Assembly (NCBI GenBank): GCA_018241725.1
Contig: JAFEDI010000060.1
Coordinates: 1 to 50,599 of the forward strand
DNA from: Pseudomonadota bacterium
GTDB lineage: Bacteria > Pseudomonadota > Gammaproteobacteria > Burkholderiales > Rhodocyclaceae
Direction of reading: 5' to 3'
DNA: 50,599 nucleotides
Under the pieces are notes generated by a model. The model saw only the letters and a program-made list of their open reading frames with translations, ran no database searches and was not told where the DNA came from. Positions within the stretch are counted from its first letter, which is position 1, and the number at the start of each line of letters is the position of its first letter. The position numbers and the translations under genes were made by a program. Below, in pieces: positions 17,463-26,364 of this stretch.

Positions 17463-19958
17463 ATGGATCGCCGCAGCTTTCTCCGCAACAGTGGTTTTCT
17501 GACCATTTCGATGGCCGTTGGCGGGCTGGCCGGCTGTGGAAGCAGCGGCTCGGGCCTGCCGCCGCAGGCACTCGGCAACGACTGGAAGTTCCCGCAGAGT
17601 GTCGGTTCGGGGGATCCGTCGCCGGAAGGGGCGGTGCTGTGGACCCGTGTCGTGCCCGCCAGCCTTGACGATGTGGCCAGTGCAACGGGGGCCGCCGATG
17701 TGACGATCCGCCTGATCGTCACAGACGCCGACAATGGCGCGGCGCTCGGCAGCACTGCGGCACTGGCCGGCCGCCTGCTGGTGGACAGCCAGGTGCCGGT
17801 GTATGCGAGCTACGACGCCACGGTGCGCAACAAGGTCACCGGCCTGGCGTCGGGCGGCCTCTACTACTACCAGTTCATCGCCGGCGAGGTCCGCTCCCGC
17901 GTCGGCCGTTTCCGCACGGCGCCGGCCCGCGGCACCAGCGTGGACCAGCTGCGCCTGGCCTTCATGACCTGCCAGGACTGGAGCGTGAATCACTGGGCGG
18001 CCTTCGATTACATCGCCAGGAACGAGGACGTGGACCTGATCGTCCATCTGGGCGACTACATCTACGAGACCGTCGGCGAGGCTTTCCAGACCGGCTCGGT
18101 GGAGAGCCGCCACGACCTCCTGGTGCTGCCCGATGGCATCTCCACCAGCAGCGGTGGTGGTGCGAAGTACGCCAATACGCTGGCCGACTACCGCTACCTG
18201 TACAAGAAATACCGCACCGATCCGCGCCTGCAGGCGGTGCATGAGCGCTTCGCCTTCGTCGCCACCTGGGACGACCACGAATTCTCAGACGACTGCTGGG
18301 GGGATGCCGAAACCTACGACAACGGTACCTACGACGCGGCCACGCGACGCGGCGACAACACCCATCAGAGCGCCCGCCGCCGCGCGGCCAACCGGGCCTG
18401 GTTCGAGTTCATGCCCGCCGATGTGAAGCTGGACGAGAGCATCGCCAGCTTCGATACGGTGCACCTGTACAGGGACATTCAGTGGGGCAATCTGGCCCAC
18501 CTGGTGGTAACGGACGAGCGCATGTTCCGCTCCGACCACATCATTCCCGAAGCGCTGCCGAACCCGGCCACGGGGGCCCAGCTTGGCCAGATCGGCGCCC
18601 GCTACGTGGTGTCGCAAACGACACGGGACAGCTTCGAGACGCTCAAGATGGCGGCCGCACCGGCGGACGATCCGCTCGCCAACGTGTCCATCCTCGGCCG
18701 CACCCAGCGCGAGTGGTGGAAGAGCACGATGAGCAACTCGACGGCCACCTGGAAGCTGTGGTGCAACGAGGTGTCCCTGCTGCGCATGCAGCTCGACGGC
18801 ACCGACGCGATCGCCACGCTGTTCGCGCTGCAGGCGGTGAGCACGCTGGCGACCAGCATCCAGGGTGCGCTGTCGGCCACCGGCGGCAATGTGCCGGTGG
18901 CGTCGGCCCTGGTGGCGGCGATGACCGCCGGGGCCAGCCAGGCCGTTGCGGTTGCTGCGGCTACGGCCATTGCGACCGCGGCGGCCAGCGGCAGCGACAC
19001 CGGCACGGCGGCGACCGGCGCCGGGCTGACGGTTGTGCAGGCGGCCATCGCAGTCGCCGCCTTCGGTGCCGCCAGTGCGGCCAGCGGTACCGCACCCCAG
19101 GTGTCGGCGGCGGCGCAGGCTATCGCCTTCGGCTACATCAAACCCGACATCCAGGCCAAGGGTGTCGCCTCGTCCTTCATCCAGTCGTCCGGCAAGGCCG
19201 CGGCGCTGGGTAGTTACTTCACCCGCTTCCTGTTCAACTGCGACCAGTGGGACGGCTACAACGCCGAGCGCAAGGCGCTGATGGCCCACCTCAAGGCCGG
19301 CGGCATCCGCAACGTGGTGGCGCTGACCGGCGACTTGCACTGCTTTGACGCCGGCGTGGTGATGGACGATTTCGACGCGGCCAGCCCGCAGCCGGTGATG
19401 GTGGATTTCGTCACCGCCGGCATCAGCTCCGAGTCTCTGTTCACTTTCTACGCCGATGCGGTCGGGTCGGTCAGCCCCGATCTTGCGACGCTGATCTACT
19501 ACCCCCTGTCGGTGCCGGTCAGTGGCGTGGGGACGCTGGAGCTACGCTTCAACCTGTTCGACTTCACGATGGCGGCGGCGGCGCCGAGCCTTGACCAGCT
19601 CGCCGAACAGGCACGCGTGCGGGTGCGTTCGGCGCTGGCGGCGCAGGGCGTGCCGGAGGTGTCCCTCGATGCGACAACGACTGCGGTTCTGAATGGTCTG
19701 AAGGCCGACCCGACGTTCTCGACCCAGTTGCTGGGCCTTGCGCAGCAACTGGCCGGAATCTCGAGGAACCCCTGGATCAAGTGGGTCAGCACCGATGCCC
19801 AGGGCTACGGTGTGGTGACGGTGATGCCGGGCGGTCTCACCTGTGTCTTCAAGCAGGTCAATCGCCTGGTGGGGGCTGCTGCCCCCAGCGCGAATCCGAT
19901 CGCCCGCACGGTCACTGCCCGCGTGGCGGCGGGCAGTGCGGTGCTGAGCGTGGTCTGA
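17463..19958 (+). CDS. PhoD-like alkaline phosphatase with a long Ala-rich insertion
   Basis: An 831-residue Tat-exported phosphatase/phosphodiesterase. The twin-arginine start DRRSFLRNSGFL is followed by the lipobox LAGC (Cys25). Catalytic blocks in order: GSGDPSPEGAVLWTRV (49-63), LRLAFMTCQDW (164-173), DLIVHLGDYIYE (191-202), ATWDDHEFSDDCWG (268-280) and VVALTGDLHCF near 620-630. PhoD proteins are usually about 520-600 residues; the excess is an alanine/threonine-rich, low-complexity block at about 446-585 placed just before NCDQWDGYNAER, plus an unusual C-terminal tail. The reading frame is intact throughout. Divergent from the phosphodiesterase gene and likely induced by phosphate shortage. 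Confidence 0.88.
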   Translation: MDRRSFLRNSGFLTISMAVGGLAGCGSSGSGLPPQALGNDWKFPQSVGSGDPSPEGAVLWTRVVPASLDDVASATGAADVTIRLIVTDADNGAALGSTAALAGRLLVDSQVPVYASYDATVRNKVTGLASGGLYYYQFIAGEVRSRVGRFRTAPARGTSVDQLRLAFMTCQDWSVNHWAAFDYIARNEDVDLIVHLGDYIYETVGEAFQTGSVESRHDLLVLPDGISTSSGGGAKYANTLADYRYLYKKYRTDPRLQAVHERFAFVATWDDHEFSDDCWGDAETYDNGTYDAATRRGDNTHQSARRRAANRAWFEFMPADVKLDESIASFDTVHLYRDIQWGNLAHLVVTDERMFRSDHIIPEALPNPATGAQLGQIGARYVVSQTTRDSFETLKMAAAPADDPLANVSILGRTQREWWKSTMSNSTATWKLWCNEVSLLRMQLDGTDAIATLFALQAVSTLATSIQGALSATGGNVPVASALVAAMTAGASQAVAVAAATAIATAAASGSDTGTAATGAGLTVVQAAIAVAAFGAASAASGTAPQVSAAAQAIAFGYIKPDIQAKGVASSFIQSSGKAAALGSYFTRFLFNCDQWDGYNAERKALMAHLKAGGIRNVVALTGDLHCFDAGVVMDDFDAASPQPVMVDFVTAGISSESLFTFYADAVGSVSPDLATLIYYPLSVPVSGVGTLELRFNLFDFTMAAAAPSLDQLAEQARVRVRSALAAQGVPEVSLDATTTAVLNGLKADPTFSTQLLGLAQQLAGISRNPWIKWVSTDAQGYGVVTVMPGGLTCVFKQVNRLVGAAAPSANPIARTVTARVAAGSAVLSVV

Positions 19959-19959
19959 T

Positions 19960-21573
19960 TCAGCGGGCCTGGCCGGCCACGCAGGCCCAGGTGGCCAGCG
20001 CGTCCAGCCAGGCGTCCGGGCGCTCGCATTCGATGCGCCCGGTACCGGCGAAAACCAGCCCGTTCTCGCTGTCCACGGTCAGGGCGTCACCTTCCTGCAG
20101 GCGGTGTTCGCCGAAGCTGACGGTGCGTTGCTGCAGGTCGATGGCCAGTTCGTTGCAGCCCACGAGACAGGGCTTGCCGAGTTGCCGGGCGATCACCGCC
20201 GCGTGGGCGGTGCGGCTACCGCGAGCCGTCAGGATGCCGGCGGCGGCCTTGATGCCGGGCAAGTCGGCAGTACTGAAGTCATTGCGCACGAGGATGCAGG
20301 CCTGGCCGGCGGCGGCATACTGGACGGCGCGGGCCGCGTCGAGGGCAATCGCGCCCGCGGCGACGCCGACGCTGGTCGGGATGGCCGCGGCCAGGCGTTC
20401 GAGGGGCGGATCGGCGACGAGGCGGGTGCGTGCGATCTGGTCAATGTCTACGCCGGCCAGCCGTTCCAGGGCAATGGCCGGCGACCAGGCGCCGCTGTTC
20501 ACCTGATCGACCGCGATGCGTAGCGCCGCCCACGGCGTGCGCTTGGCGTCGCGGGTCTGCAGGAGGTAGAGCACACCGTCCTGAACCGTGAATTCGAATT
20601 CCTGCACGTCGCCGAACTGCCGCTCGAGCAGTGTGCCGAGGGCCTGCAGGTGGGCATGTACGTGGGGCAGCACGATGGCCAGGCGGGTGGCGTCGGAGGC
20701 CGAGTGCTGGCCCGATACCACGTCTTCGCCCTGGCTGTTGAAGCGGAAGTCCAGGTAGGGCGTGGGATCGCCGTTGGCCGGATTGCGGGTGAAACCGACG
20801 CCGCTGCCGGAGGTGCCGCCGGCGTTGCCGAACACCATCCGTTGCACGGTGACGGCCGTTCCCAAGCTGTCATCGATGCCGTGCAGCTGGCGGTAGGTGA
20901 CGGCGCGGGGGGACTGCCAGGAGTCGAACACCGCTTCGCTGGCGGCGAGAAGCTGCTCCAGCGGATCCTGGGGAAAGGGCCGGCCGACGATGCCTTCATA
21001 GACGTCTAGGTAGCTGCGGGCCACGCTGGCTAGAGCGCGGAAGTCCAGCCCTGTGGGGCGGCTGACGCGGGCGTGTTCGAGGGCCAGCCGCAGGGCCGCG
21101 TTGAAGGGTTCCGGCGGGGCGTGGTGCACCACCTCGGCAAACTGGTGGATCAGGCGCCGGTAGGAGTCCCAGGCCAGGCGCGGGTTGCCGGTAAGGCGCA
21201 GGAGGCCGCGCAGCGTGGCGTCGGTGAGGCCGACGTTGAGCACGGTGTCCATCATGCCGGGCATCGAGACCGGGGCGCCGGAACGGACCGAGACCAGCAG
21301 CGGCTTGCGGCCGGATCCGAGCTCCAGCCCGCAGGCCGCCTCCAGGCGCTCGACCTGACTTTCGAGCAGGGTGCGGAGTGGGGCACGGAAGCCGGCTGGG
21401 TCGGCGCGCCGTGCCTGCTGCACTGCGGTTCCGAGGATGAAGGCCTGCGGTACCGGCAGGCCGATGGAGGCCATGCGGGCCAGATTGAAGGCTTTGAAGC
21501 CCATCCCATCGACCGCGCCGTCGATGCGCGTACCGGGCAGGCCGATGGCGTAGATGTGTGCCTGGAGATCCAT
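19960..21573 (-). CDS. Pyruvate phosphate dikinase-like protein lacking the PEP/pyruvate barrel domain
   Basis: A 537-residue protein equal to the first two parts of pyruvate phosphate dikinase. The N-terminal ATP-binding region has GMGFKAFNLARM with Lys27 where dikinases have GGKG, LVSVRSGAPVSMPGMMDTVLNVG (93-115), QGEDVVSG (281-288) and EFEFTVQDGVLYLLQTRDAKRT (325-346). The swivelling phosphohistidine domain has GSRTAHAAVIARQLGKPCLVG with the catalytic His457. The ~350-residue TIM barrel that binds PEP/pyruvate is absent (full-length enzymes are about 870-900). It could phosphorylate a different acceptor through His457. It starts three bases after the stop of the gene encoding a DUF47-like protein, so the two are surely co-translated. 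Confidence 0.82.
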   Translation of the reverse strand: MDLQAHIYAIGLPGTRIDGAVDGMGFKAFNLARMASIGLPVPQAFILGTAVQQARRADPAGFRAPLRTLLESQVERLEAACGLELGSGRKPLLVSVRSGAPVSMPGMMDTVLNVGLTDATLRGLLRLTGNPRLAWDSYRRLIHQFAEVVHHAPPEPFNAALRLALEHARVSRPTGLDFRALASVARSYLDVYEGIVGRPFPQDPLEQLLAASEAVFDSWQSPRAVTYRQLHGIDDSLGTAVTVQRMVFGNAGGTSGSGVGFTRNPANGDPTPYLDFRFNSQGEDVVSGQHSASDATRLAIVLPHVHAHLQALGTLLERQFGDVQEFEFTVQDGVLYLLQTRDAKRTPWAALRIAVDQVNSGAWSPAIALERLAGVDIDQIARTRLVADPPLERLAAAIPTSVGVAAGAIALDAARAVQYAAAGQACILVRNDFSTADLPGIKAAAGILTARGSRTAHAAVIARQLGKPCLVGCNELAIDLQQRTVSFGEHRLQEGDALTVDSENGLVFAGTGRIECERPDAWLDALATWACVAGQAR

Positions 21574-21576
21574 GGT

Positions 21577-23523
21577 CTACTCGCTCAGCATGGCGGCCAG
21601 CACGTGGTCGCGGAGTTTGAGGGCGGTATGCAGGAGGGCGTCCGCCGCGGCTTCGAGGTTGCGCGCGCATTCGGTGCTGGCGAAGCGCTGGGGAAAGGCG
21701 TCGCCGGCGACGATCAGGGCGCGCTTGAAGCTGCGATGGGCGTCGTCGCTCCGCCGCTCGGCAGCCATGATCTGGTGCACCGCTTCGAGGAAGTCCTGCA
21801 GCTCTTCCCGCGGGCAACCGCGGCGCACGTTGCGGGCGCACTCCAGGGCCTTGAGGAATTCCTGCGTGCTGCCGACCACCATGCCGGCCAGGCCTTCCAG
21901 CGCGTCGAGCAGCGCGGTGCAGGGCGGGGTGCCGGGGATCAGGCTGAGGTGGAAGGCCGCTTCTTCCAGTTCGTCAGTGATGTCGTCGGCGCTTTCGAGC
22001 AGCGTGCAGTAGAAGTCGTTCTGGCCACCGCCGCTGTGCCGCAGCTCGCGGGCGAGGTTGACCAGCTCGTCGGCCCGGTGTTCCCACGCCTTGGCGCGTT
22101 CGGCGTTGAAGGCGATGCGCGAGCTGCCGTCAGCCGTGCGCAGGTCGAGGAGACTGTCGCGCACGCTGCTGGCGAGCTCGACGGCCAGTGCGGCATGTTC
22201 GGCGGCGATGTCGATGAGCTGGTGGCGGGTGCTGCGGAAGCAGCTCACCAGCTCGGCATGGATGCGGTCGCGCAGCATGTCCTCCGGCTCGCCCTGCTGC
22301 TGGCTCTCCGAACACACGCGCAGCACGAACTGCATGAAGGCAGTGGCGCGGCTGCGTTCCAGCATGTCGTCGAGGCGCGAGCCGAAGGCAGGCGGTGTCT
22401 GTGCTGCGAAGGCGAGGGCGTCGAAGACGAGTTGTTCGCCGCCGGCCCGCAGCCAGCCCATGTGGCCGAGGTTCTCGTCGGCGGCCCACTTGAGCAGGCC
22501 CAGGCTTTCCTTCTTCGGCAGCAACAGGCGCAGCCGTTTGCGGGCCCGGTTCCAGTCGATAAGAAAGACCAGCCGGGAGCCGAGGAACTGCAGGTAGTCG
22601 CACAGCCCGGCTTCATTGTTGGCGGTGAAGCGGCCGGTACCCATGTGGTAGACGCCGTCCTCCAGGTCCCGGTCGGTGCGGGAGCGGGTATCGTCCCAGC
22701 TCACCGCCCAGTGCTCGAAGAGGCTCTGGAAGAACACCAGGCGCTGCATGTGGATGTCGGTGTAGGTCAGCGTCACACAGCGCTTTTCCACGTGCACCAC
22801 GAGGACGTGGGCGTCCGTCGTGCCGATGTCGTTCTGCAGGATCAGCCGGCCGCCGTTACGGGTGGCGGTGGTACCGAGGCCGGGGTGATCGAACTTGAGG
22901 GGGCGGGTGGCGTTGACGCCGCGCATGAAGGCGGCGATCAGCGGGCGGTCGCCTGGCGCGGTGTCGTAGGTGGCCGCGCCGTCGATGTCCTCGCTGGCGA
23001 TGCGGGCCTGCAGCCGGTTGAGGACCTTGTGCATGTCCATCACCAGCAGGTGGGCGCTGTCGCCGCGGTCCCGGTCGCCGGAGGTCAGGCGGTGAATCTG
23101 GGTCGCGCTGAGTGTGTCGGCGCTGTCGCACCAGGCCTGGGCATGGAGGGCGGCCAGGCGGGCCGCCAGGGGTACCGAAACGTCCTCGCCGCTGTTGCGG
23201 ATGGGCTCGAACATGCTCTCCAGCTCGGCGGAAATACGTCCGCACAGCGCGTCGGCGGATGGAATGTGGAACAGGTCGGTATCGATCTGCCGGCTGTTGT
23301 CGGGAATGTTGTCCAGGTTCTCGTCGCCGATGCCGGCGGCGACGCGCTCCAGGCCGAGGGAGGCGGGAGGCCGTTCCGGATTGCAGGCGTGGGCCCGCGC
23401 GGTCTGGATCAGGCTGAGGTAGTACTTGGCACGGTCGTTGGCGCCCAGCGCCTCGGCCAGTAGCGCAGGCAGGAGCAGGCTGGGCTCCCCCAGCGCGTCG
23501 ATGATGCGGGTCTTTTCCGTCAT
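21577..23523 (-). CDS. Large protein with C-terminal PhoU/DUF47-like region
   Basis: A 648-residue soluble protein starting MTEKTRIIDALGEPSLLLPA. The ATG at 23523 has AGAGGA before it; the frame is open further upstream without a better start. The first ~430 residues match nothing I can name. The last ~220 residues are helical and resemble the DUF47/PhoU phosphate-transport-regulator fold (FYCTLLESADDITDELEEAA, ALEGLAGMVVGSTQEFLKAL, FLEAVHQIMAAERRSDDAHR). First gene of a two-gene operon with the truncated dikinase. By proximity to the phosphatases and by its PhoU-like part I infer a role in phosphate or phosphoryl-group signalling; this is not shown by the sequence. Confidence 0.72.
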   Translation of the reverse strand: MTEKTRIIDALGEPSLLLPALLAEALGANDRAKYYLSLIQTARAHACNPERPPASLGLERVAAGIGDENLDNIPDNSRQIDTDLFHIPSADALCGRISAELESMFEPIRNSGEDVSVPLAARLAALHAQAWCDSADTLSATQIHRLTSGDRDRGDSAHLLVMDMHKVLNRLQARIASEDIDGAATYDTAPGDRPLIAAFMRGVNATRPLKFDHPGLGTTATRNGGRLILQNDIGTTDAHVLVVHVEKRCVTLTYTDIHMQRLVFFQSLFEHWAVSWDDTRSRTDRDLEDGVYHMGTGRFTANNEAGLCDYLQFLGSRLVFLIDWNRARKRLRLLLPKKESLGLLKWAADENLGHMGWLRAGGEQLVFDALAFAAQTPPAFGSRLDDMLERSRATAFMQFVLRVCSESQQQGEPEDMLRDRIHAELVSCFRSTRHQLIDIAAEHAALAVELASSVRDSLLDLRTADGSSRIAFNAERAKAWEHRADELVNLARELRHSGGGQNDFYCTLLESADDITDELEEAAFHLSLIPGTPPCTALLDALEGLAGMVVGSTQEFLKALECARNVRRGCPREELQDFLEAVHQIMAAERRSDDAHRSFKRALIVAGDAFPQRFASTECARNLEAAADALLHTALKLRDHVLAAMLSE

Positions 23524-23606
23524 GATCCTCTTCCGCTGGGGATGGAAGGGAAAGACTGCGCTGCTAGGGTGACAGGCGTATTGCTGCGTGGAACTGTCCA
23601 AAAGAA

Positions 23607-23628
23607 AACGGCGCCCGGAGGCGCCGTT
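23607..23628 (-). terminator. Rho-independent terminator of the phasin gene
   Basis: Perfect 9-bp stem AACGGCGCC / GGCGCCGTT with a 4-nt loop, followed on the minus strand by TTTTCTTTT. It is 23 bases after the phasin stop codon and separates it from the DUF47-like gene. Confidence 0.92.
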
Positions 23629-23650
23629 CGGCATGCTTGCAGCGGACCGC

Positions 23651-24154
23651 TTACTTCTTTGGGGTCAGCTTGGTGAAGGCCTGGAAAGCTTCGGTGGAGG
23701 CCTTGGTCATCTGCTCGTAGGCGGCACGGGCGGTGTCCATGGCGCTCTGGATGGAGCCCAGGGCGTTGTGGTCGCCGATGGGCAGACCCTTGAAGAGCTT
23801 CTGGAAGGAGTCGACGACGTCCTGGCCGCCGCCGGTCAGCTGCTCGGTGACCATCTTGCCGACTTCGGCCTGGGTCTTGGCAGTGATCTCGGCGATCTCG
23901 CGCGCGCAGGTCAGCATCTTTTCGGTGGTGCTCTGGGCGTAGGCAGTACGCAGGTTCAGGGCTTCGGCCGGATCCTTGACGCTGGACAGGGCCTTGGCGT
24001 TGGCGACGCCTTCTTCGAACAGGGACTTGGCGGTGCCGACCTGCAGCTCCATGATGCGCTGGGAGTTTTCGATGGAGAGCTGGGCCAGGCGCATGGCGGC
24101 TTCCAGGTTCTTCTTCTGAATCTCGTTGAATTGCTGTTCTTGCTTTGTAGCCAT
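23651..24154 (-). CDS. phaP: Phasin (polyhydroxyalkanoate granule-associated protein)
   Basis: A 167-residue amphipathic helical protein that coats PHA granules. MATKQEQQFNEIQKKNLEAAMRLAQLSIENSQRIMELQVG is the recognisable N-terminal phasin-2 pattern (PF09361), with a Lys-rich end (LTPKK). ATG 24154 is chosen because GGAG precedes it by eight bases and phasins begin this way. Monocistronic: its own promoter region with inverted and direct repeats upstream and a strong terminator downstream. Its presence implies PHA storage; PHA synthase itself is not in the window. Confidence 0.93.
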   Translation of the reverse strand: MATKQEQQFNEIQKKNLEAAMRLAQLSIENSQRIMELQVGTAKSLFEEGVANAKALSSVKDPAEALNLRTAYAQSTTEKMLTCAREIAEITAKTQAEVGKMVTEQLTGGGQDVVDSFQKLFKGLPIGDHNALGSIQSAMDTARAAYEQMTKASTEAFQAFTKLTPKK

Positions 24155-24277
24155 AGATTTTCTCCACACGTTGTTATTGAACAGTAAGAGCCCCAGATTG
24201 AATCCCTCCCGTGGCCTCCTGTGAAAAACGATAGCACAGGCTTTTATAAGGGCGATGGCAGGAGGGCAAAAAAACGC

Positions 24278-24312
24278 TGTGCAATTGTGCATTATGTTGC
24301 ACTGCAGCAACA
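24278..24312 (-). promoter_or_regulatory. Possible PhaR-type operator region of the phasin gene
   Basis: It contains the direct repeat TGTGCA-AT-TGTGCA (24278-24291) followed by the inverted repeat TGTTGC-N6-GCAACA (24295-24312). TGCA-core repeats upstream of phasin genes are typical targets of the PHA-responsive repressor PhaR; the assignment here is inferred from position and composition only. A CATAAT that could be a -10 on the minus strand overlaps the block (24290-24295). Confidence 0.35.
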
Positions 24313-24329
24313 GCTGTGGCGCGGATCCC

Positions 24330-26333
24330 TCACTGTCCGTTCGCCAGCCCGGCCCGGGCCTCTTCGGCCGAGTCGAAAATCCCGGGCGAAAGGTGCCGGG
24401 CGCTGAGTGCGTCGCCGAGCTTCGTACGCAGGAAGGGGTTGGTGGCGTAGCGGGTGACCTGGGAATAATGGGTTTCCATCAGGCCTTTGATCATGTTCAC
24501 GTAGGGTTCGATCAACTCGTCGAGAATGTCGAAGCCGTGGTAGTTCACGACCACGGGCACCTTGTGGCCGACCGGATCGAGAATGGCGGTGACCAGGCGG
24601 CGGATCCGGACCACGTCGTCCGCGTGGCGCAGGCGCAGATTGTCGAAATCGATGAAGAACAGGTTCTGCCCGGCGTCATAGTGAAAGCGCGATTCCAGCG
24701 GCGTGGCGAGGATGGTCTGGCGCAGTTCCATCGGCGCGTCGCGGAAGATGCGCTCGTCCATCAGGCATGGCGTGCCGTGGATGATGGGCTTGAAGGCCAT
24801 GTGGGCCAGGATGTCCCGCTCCACGTCGACGCCCGGCGCGACCTCGATCAGTTCCACGCCGGCTGGGGTCAGCTCGAACACGCAGCGTTCGGTGACGTAG
24901 AGCACCGGTTGCTTGCGCCGTACGGCTTCGGCGCCACTGAAGGTGCGGTGCTCGACTTCCTTGACGAACTTGATGGCCTTGCCTTCGACGAGGATCTTCA
25001 ACTGGCCGTCCTGCAGCGCCACTTCGAGGCCACCAGCGGTGAAGGTGCCGACGAAGACGACCTTCTTCGCGTTCTGGCTGATGTTGATGAAGCCACCGGC
25101 GCCAGTCAGCTTGGGGCCAAACTTGGAGACGTTGAGGTTGCCCTGTTCGTCGGCCTGGGCAAGGCCCAGGAAGGCGAGGTCCAGGCCGCCGCCATCGTAG
25201 AAGTCGAACTGGCTCGGCTGGTCCACGATGGCGGCCGTATTGACCGCCGCGCCGAAATTGAGGCCGCCCTGGGGAATGCCGCCGATCACACCCGGTTCGG
25301 CTGTGAGGGTCAGCAGGTCGATGACCCGCTCCTCGGCAGCCACTGCGGCGACGCCCTCGGGCATGCCGATGCCGAGATTCACCACCGCGTTTGGGATCAG
25401 CTCCATCGCGGCGCGGCGGGCGATGATCTTGCGCTCGCTCATCTCCATCGGCTCGAGGGACGTGACCGGGATGCGGATCTCGCCGGAGAAGGCCGGGCTG
25501 TATTGCTCCATGAAGGTCTGCATGTGCCACTCGGGGCGCTCGGCCACCACCACGCAGTCCACCAGAATGCCGGGGATCTTCACCTGCCGCGGGTTGAGGG
25601 AGCCGGATTCGGCGATGCGCTCCACCTGGGCGATGACGATGCCGCCGCTGTTGCGCACCGCCATCGCGATGGCCTGGCCTTCCAGCGTGAGGGCTTCCTT
25701 CTCCATCGTGATGTTGCCGTCCTGGTCGGCGGTGGTGCCGCGTACGATGCCGACACTGATCGGGAAGGCCTTGTAGAACAGGTATTCCTCGCCGTCGATC
25801 TCCATGATCCGTACCAGGTCTTCGGTGGTGCAGCTGTTCACCTTGCCGCCGCCGAAGCGCGGATCGACGAAGGTGCCGAGGCCGACGCGGGTCAGCGTGC
25901 CCGGCTTGCCGGCGGCGATGTCCCGGTACAGGTGGGTGATGACGCCCTGGGGCAGGTTGTAGCCCTCGATGCGGTTGGCGACGGCCAGTTCCTGCAGGCG
26001 CGGCACCAGGCCCCAGTGGCCGCCGACGACGCGTTTGACCAGGCCTTCGTGGCCGAGGTGGTTGAGGCCGCGGTCCTTGCCGTCGCCCTGGCCTGCGCCG
26101 TAGACCAGGGTCAGCCCTTCGGGCTTGCCGCGGCCGTCGCTGCTCTGGTCGCGGGTTTCCAGGAAGCGCTGTTCGAGGGCGATGGCGATGTTCTCGGGAA
26201 AGCCGATGCCGACGAAGCCGGTGGTGGCGAGGGTGTCGCCCGAGCGGATCAGCTTGACTGCGTCGGCGGCGCTGACCACTTTGCCGGTATTGCGGCCTTG
26301 CGGAGGGGAGAGTTTCGGTTTTGTCTGGTTCAT
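24330..26333 (-). CDS. Acyl-CoA:carboxylate CoA-transferase (propionate CoA-transferase/YdiF type) with C-terminal extension
   Basis: A 667-residue protein with both CoA-transferase lobes fused: the alpha half (about 18-280) and the beta half (about 295-530). The catalytic glutamate is Glu346 in [17 protein letters not shown], where family enzymes form a glutamyl-CoA thioester. PFAM family I transferases of this type (C. propionicum Pct, E. coli YdiF) are about 520-530 residues; the extra ~135 C-terminal residues (from about [15 protein letters not shown]) are unexplained. It moves CoA between short-chain acids such as acetate, propionate, 3-hydroxybutyrate or lactate. Transcribed with the permease upstream, 31 bases away. 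Confidence 0.88.
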   Translation of the reverse strand: MNQTKPKLSPPQGRNTGKVVSAADAVKLIRSGDTLATTGFVGIGFPENIAIALEQRFLETRDQSSDGRGKPEGLTLVYGAGQGDGKDRGLNHLGHEGLVKRVVGGHWGLVPRLQELAVANRIEGYNLPQGVITHLYRDIAAGKPGTLTRVGLGTFVDPRFGGGKVNSCTTEDLVRIMEIDGEEYLFYKAFPISVGIVRGTTADQDGNITMEKEALTLEGQAIAMAVRNSGGIVIAQVERIAESGSLNPRQVKIPGILVDCVVVAERPEWHMQTFMEQYSPAFSGEIRIPVTSLEPMEMSERKIIARRAAMELIPNAVVNLGIGMPEGVAAVAAEERVIDLLTLTAEPGVIGGIPQGGLNFGAAVNTAAIVDQPSQFDFYDGGGLDLAFLGLAQADEQGNLNVSKFGPKLTGAGGFINISQNAKKVVFVGTFTAGGLEVALQDGQLKILVEGKAIKFVKEVEHRTFSGAEAVRRKQPVLYVTERCVFELTPAGVELIEVAPGVDVERDILAHMAFKPIIHGTPCLMDERIFRDAPMELRQTILATPLESRFHYDAGQNLFFIDFDNLRLRHADDVVRIRRLVTAILDPVGHKVPVVVNYHGFDILDELIEPYVNMIKGLMETHYSQVTRYATNPFLRTKLGDALSARHLSPGIFDSAEEARAGLANGQ

Positions 26334-26364
26334 TTCGGGTCTCCTTTGGCGGTCGGGGCGTGGC

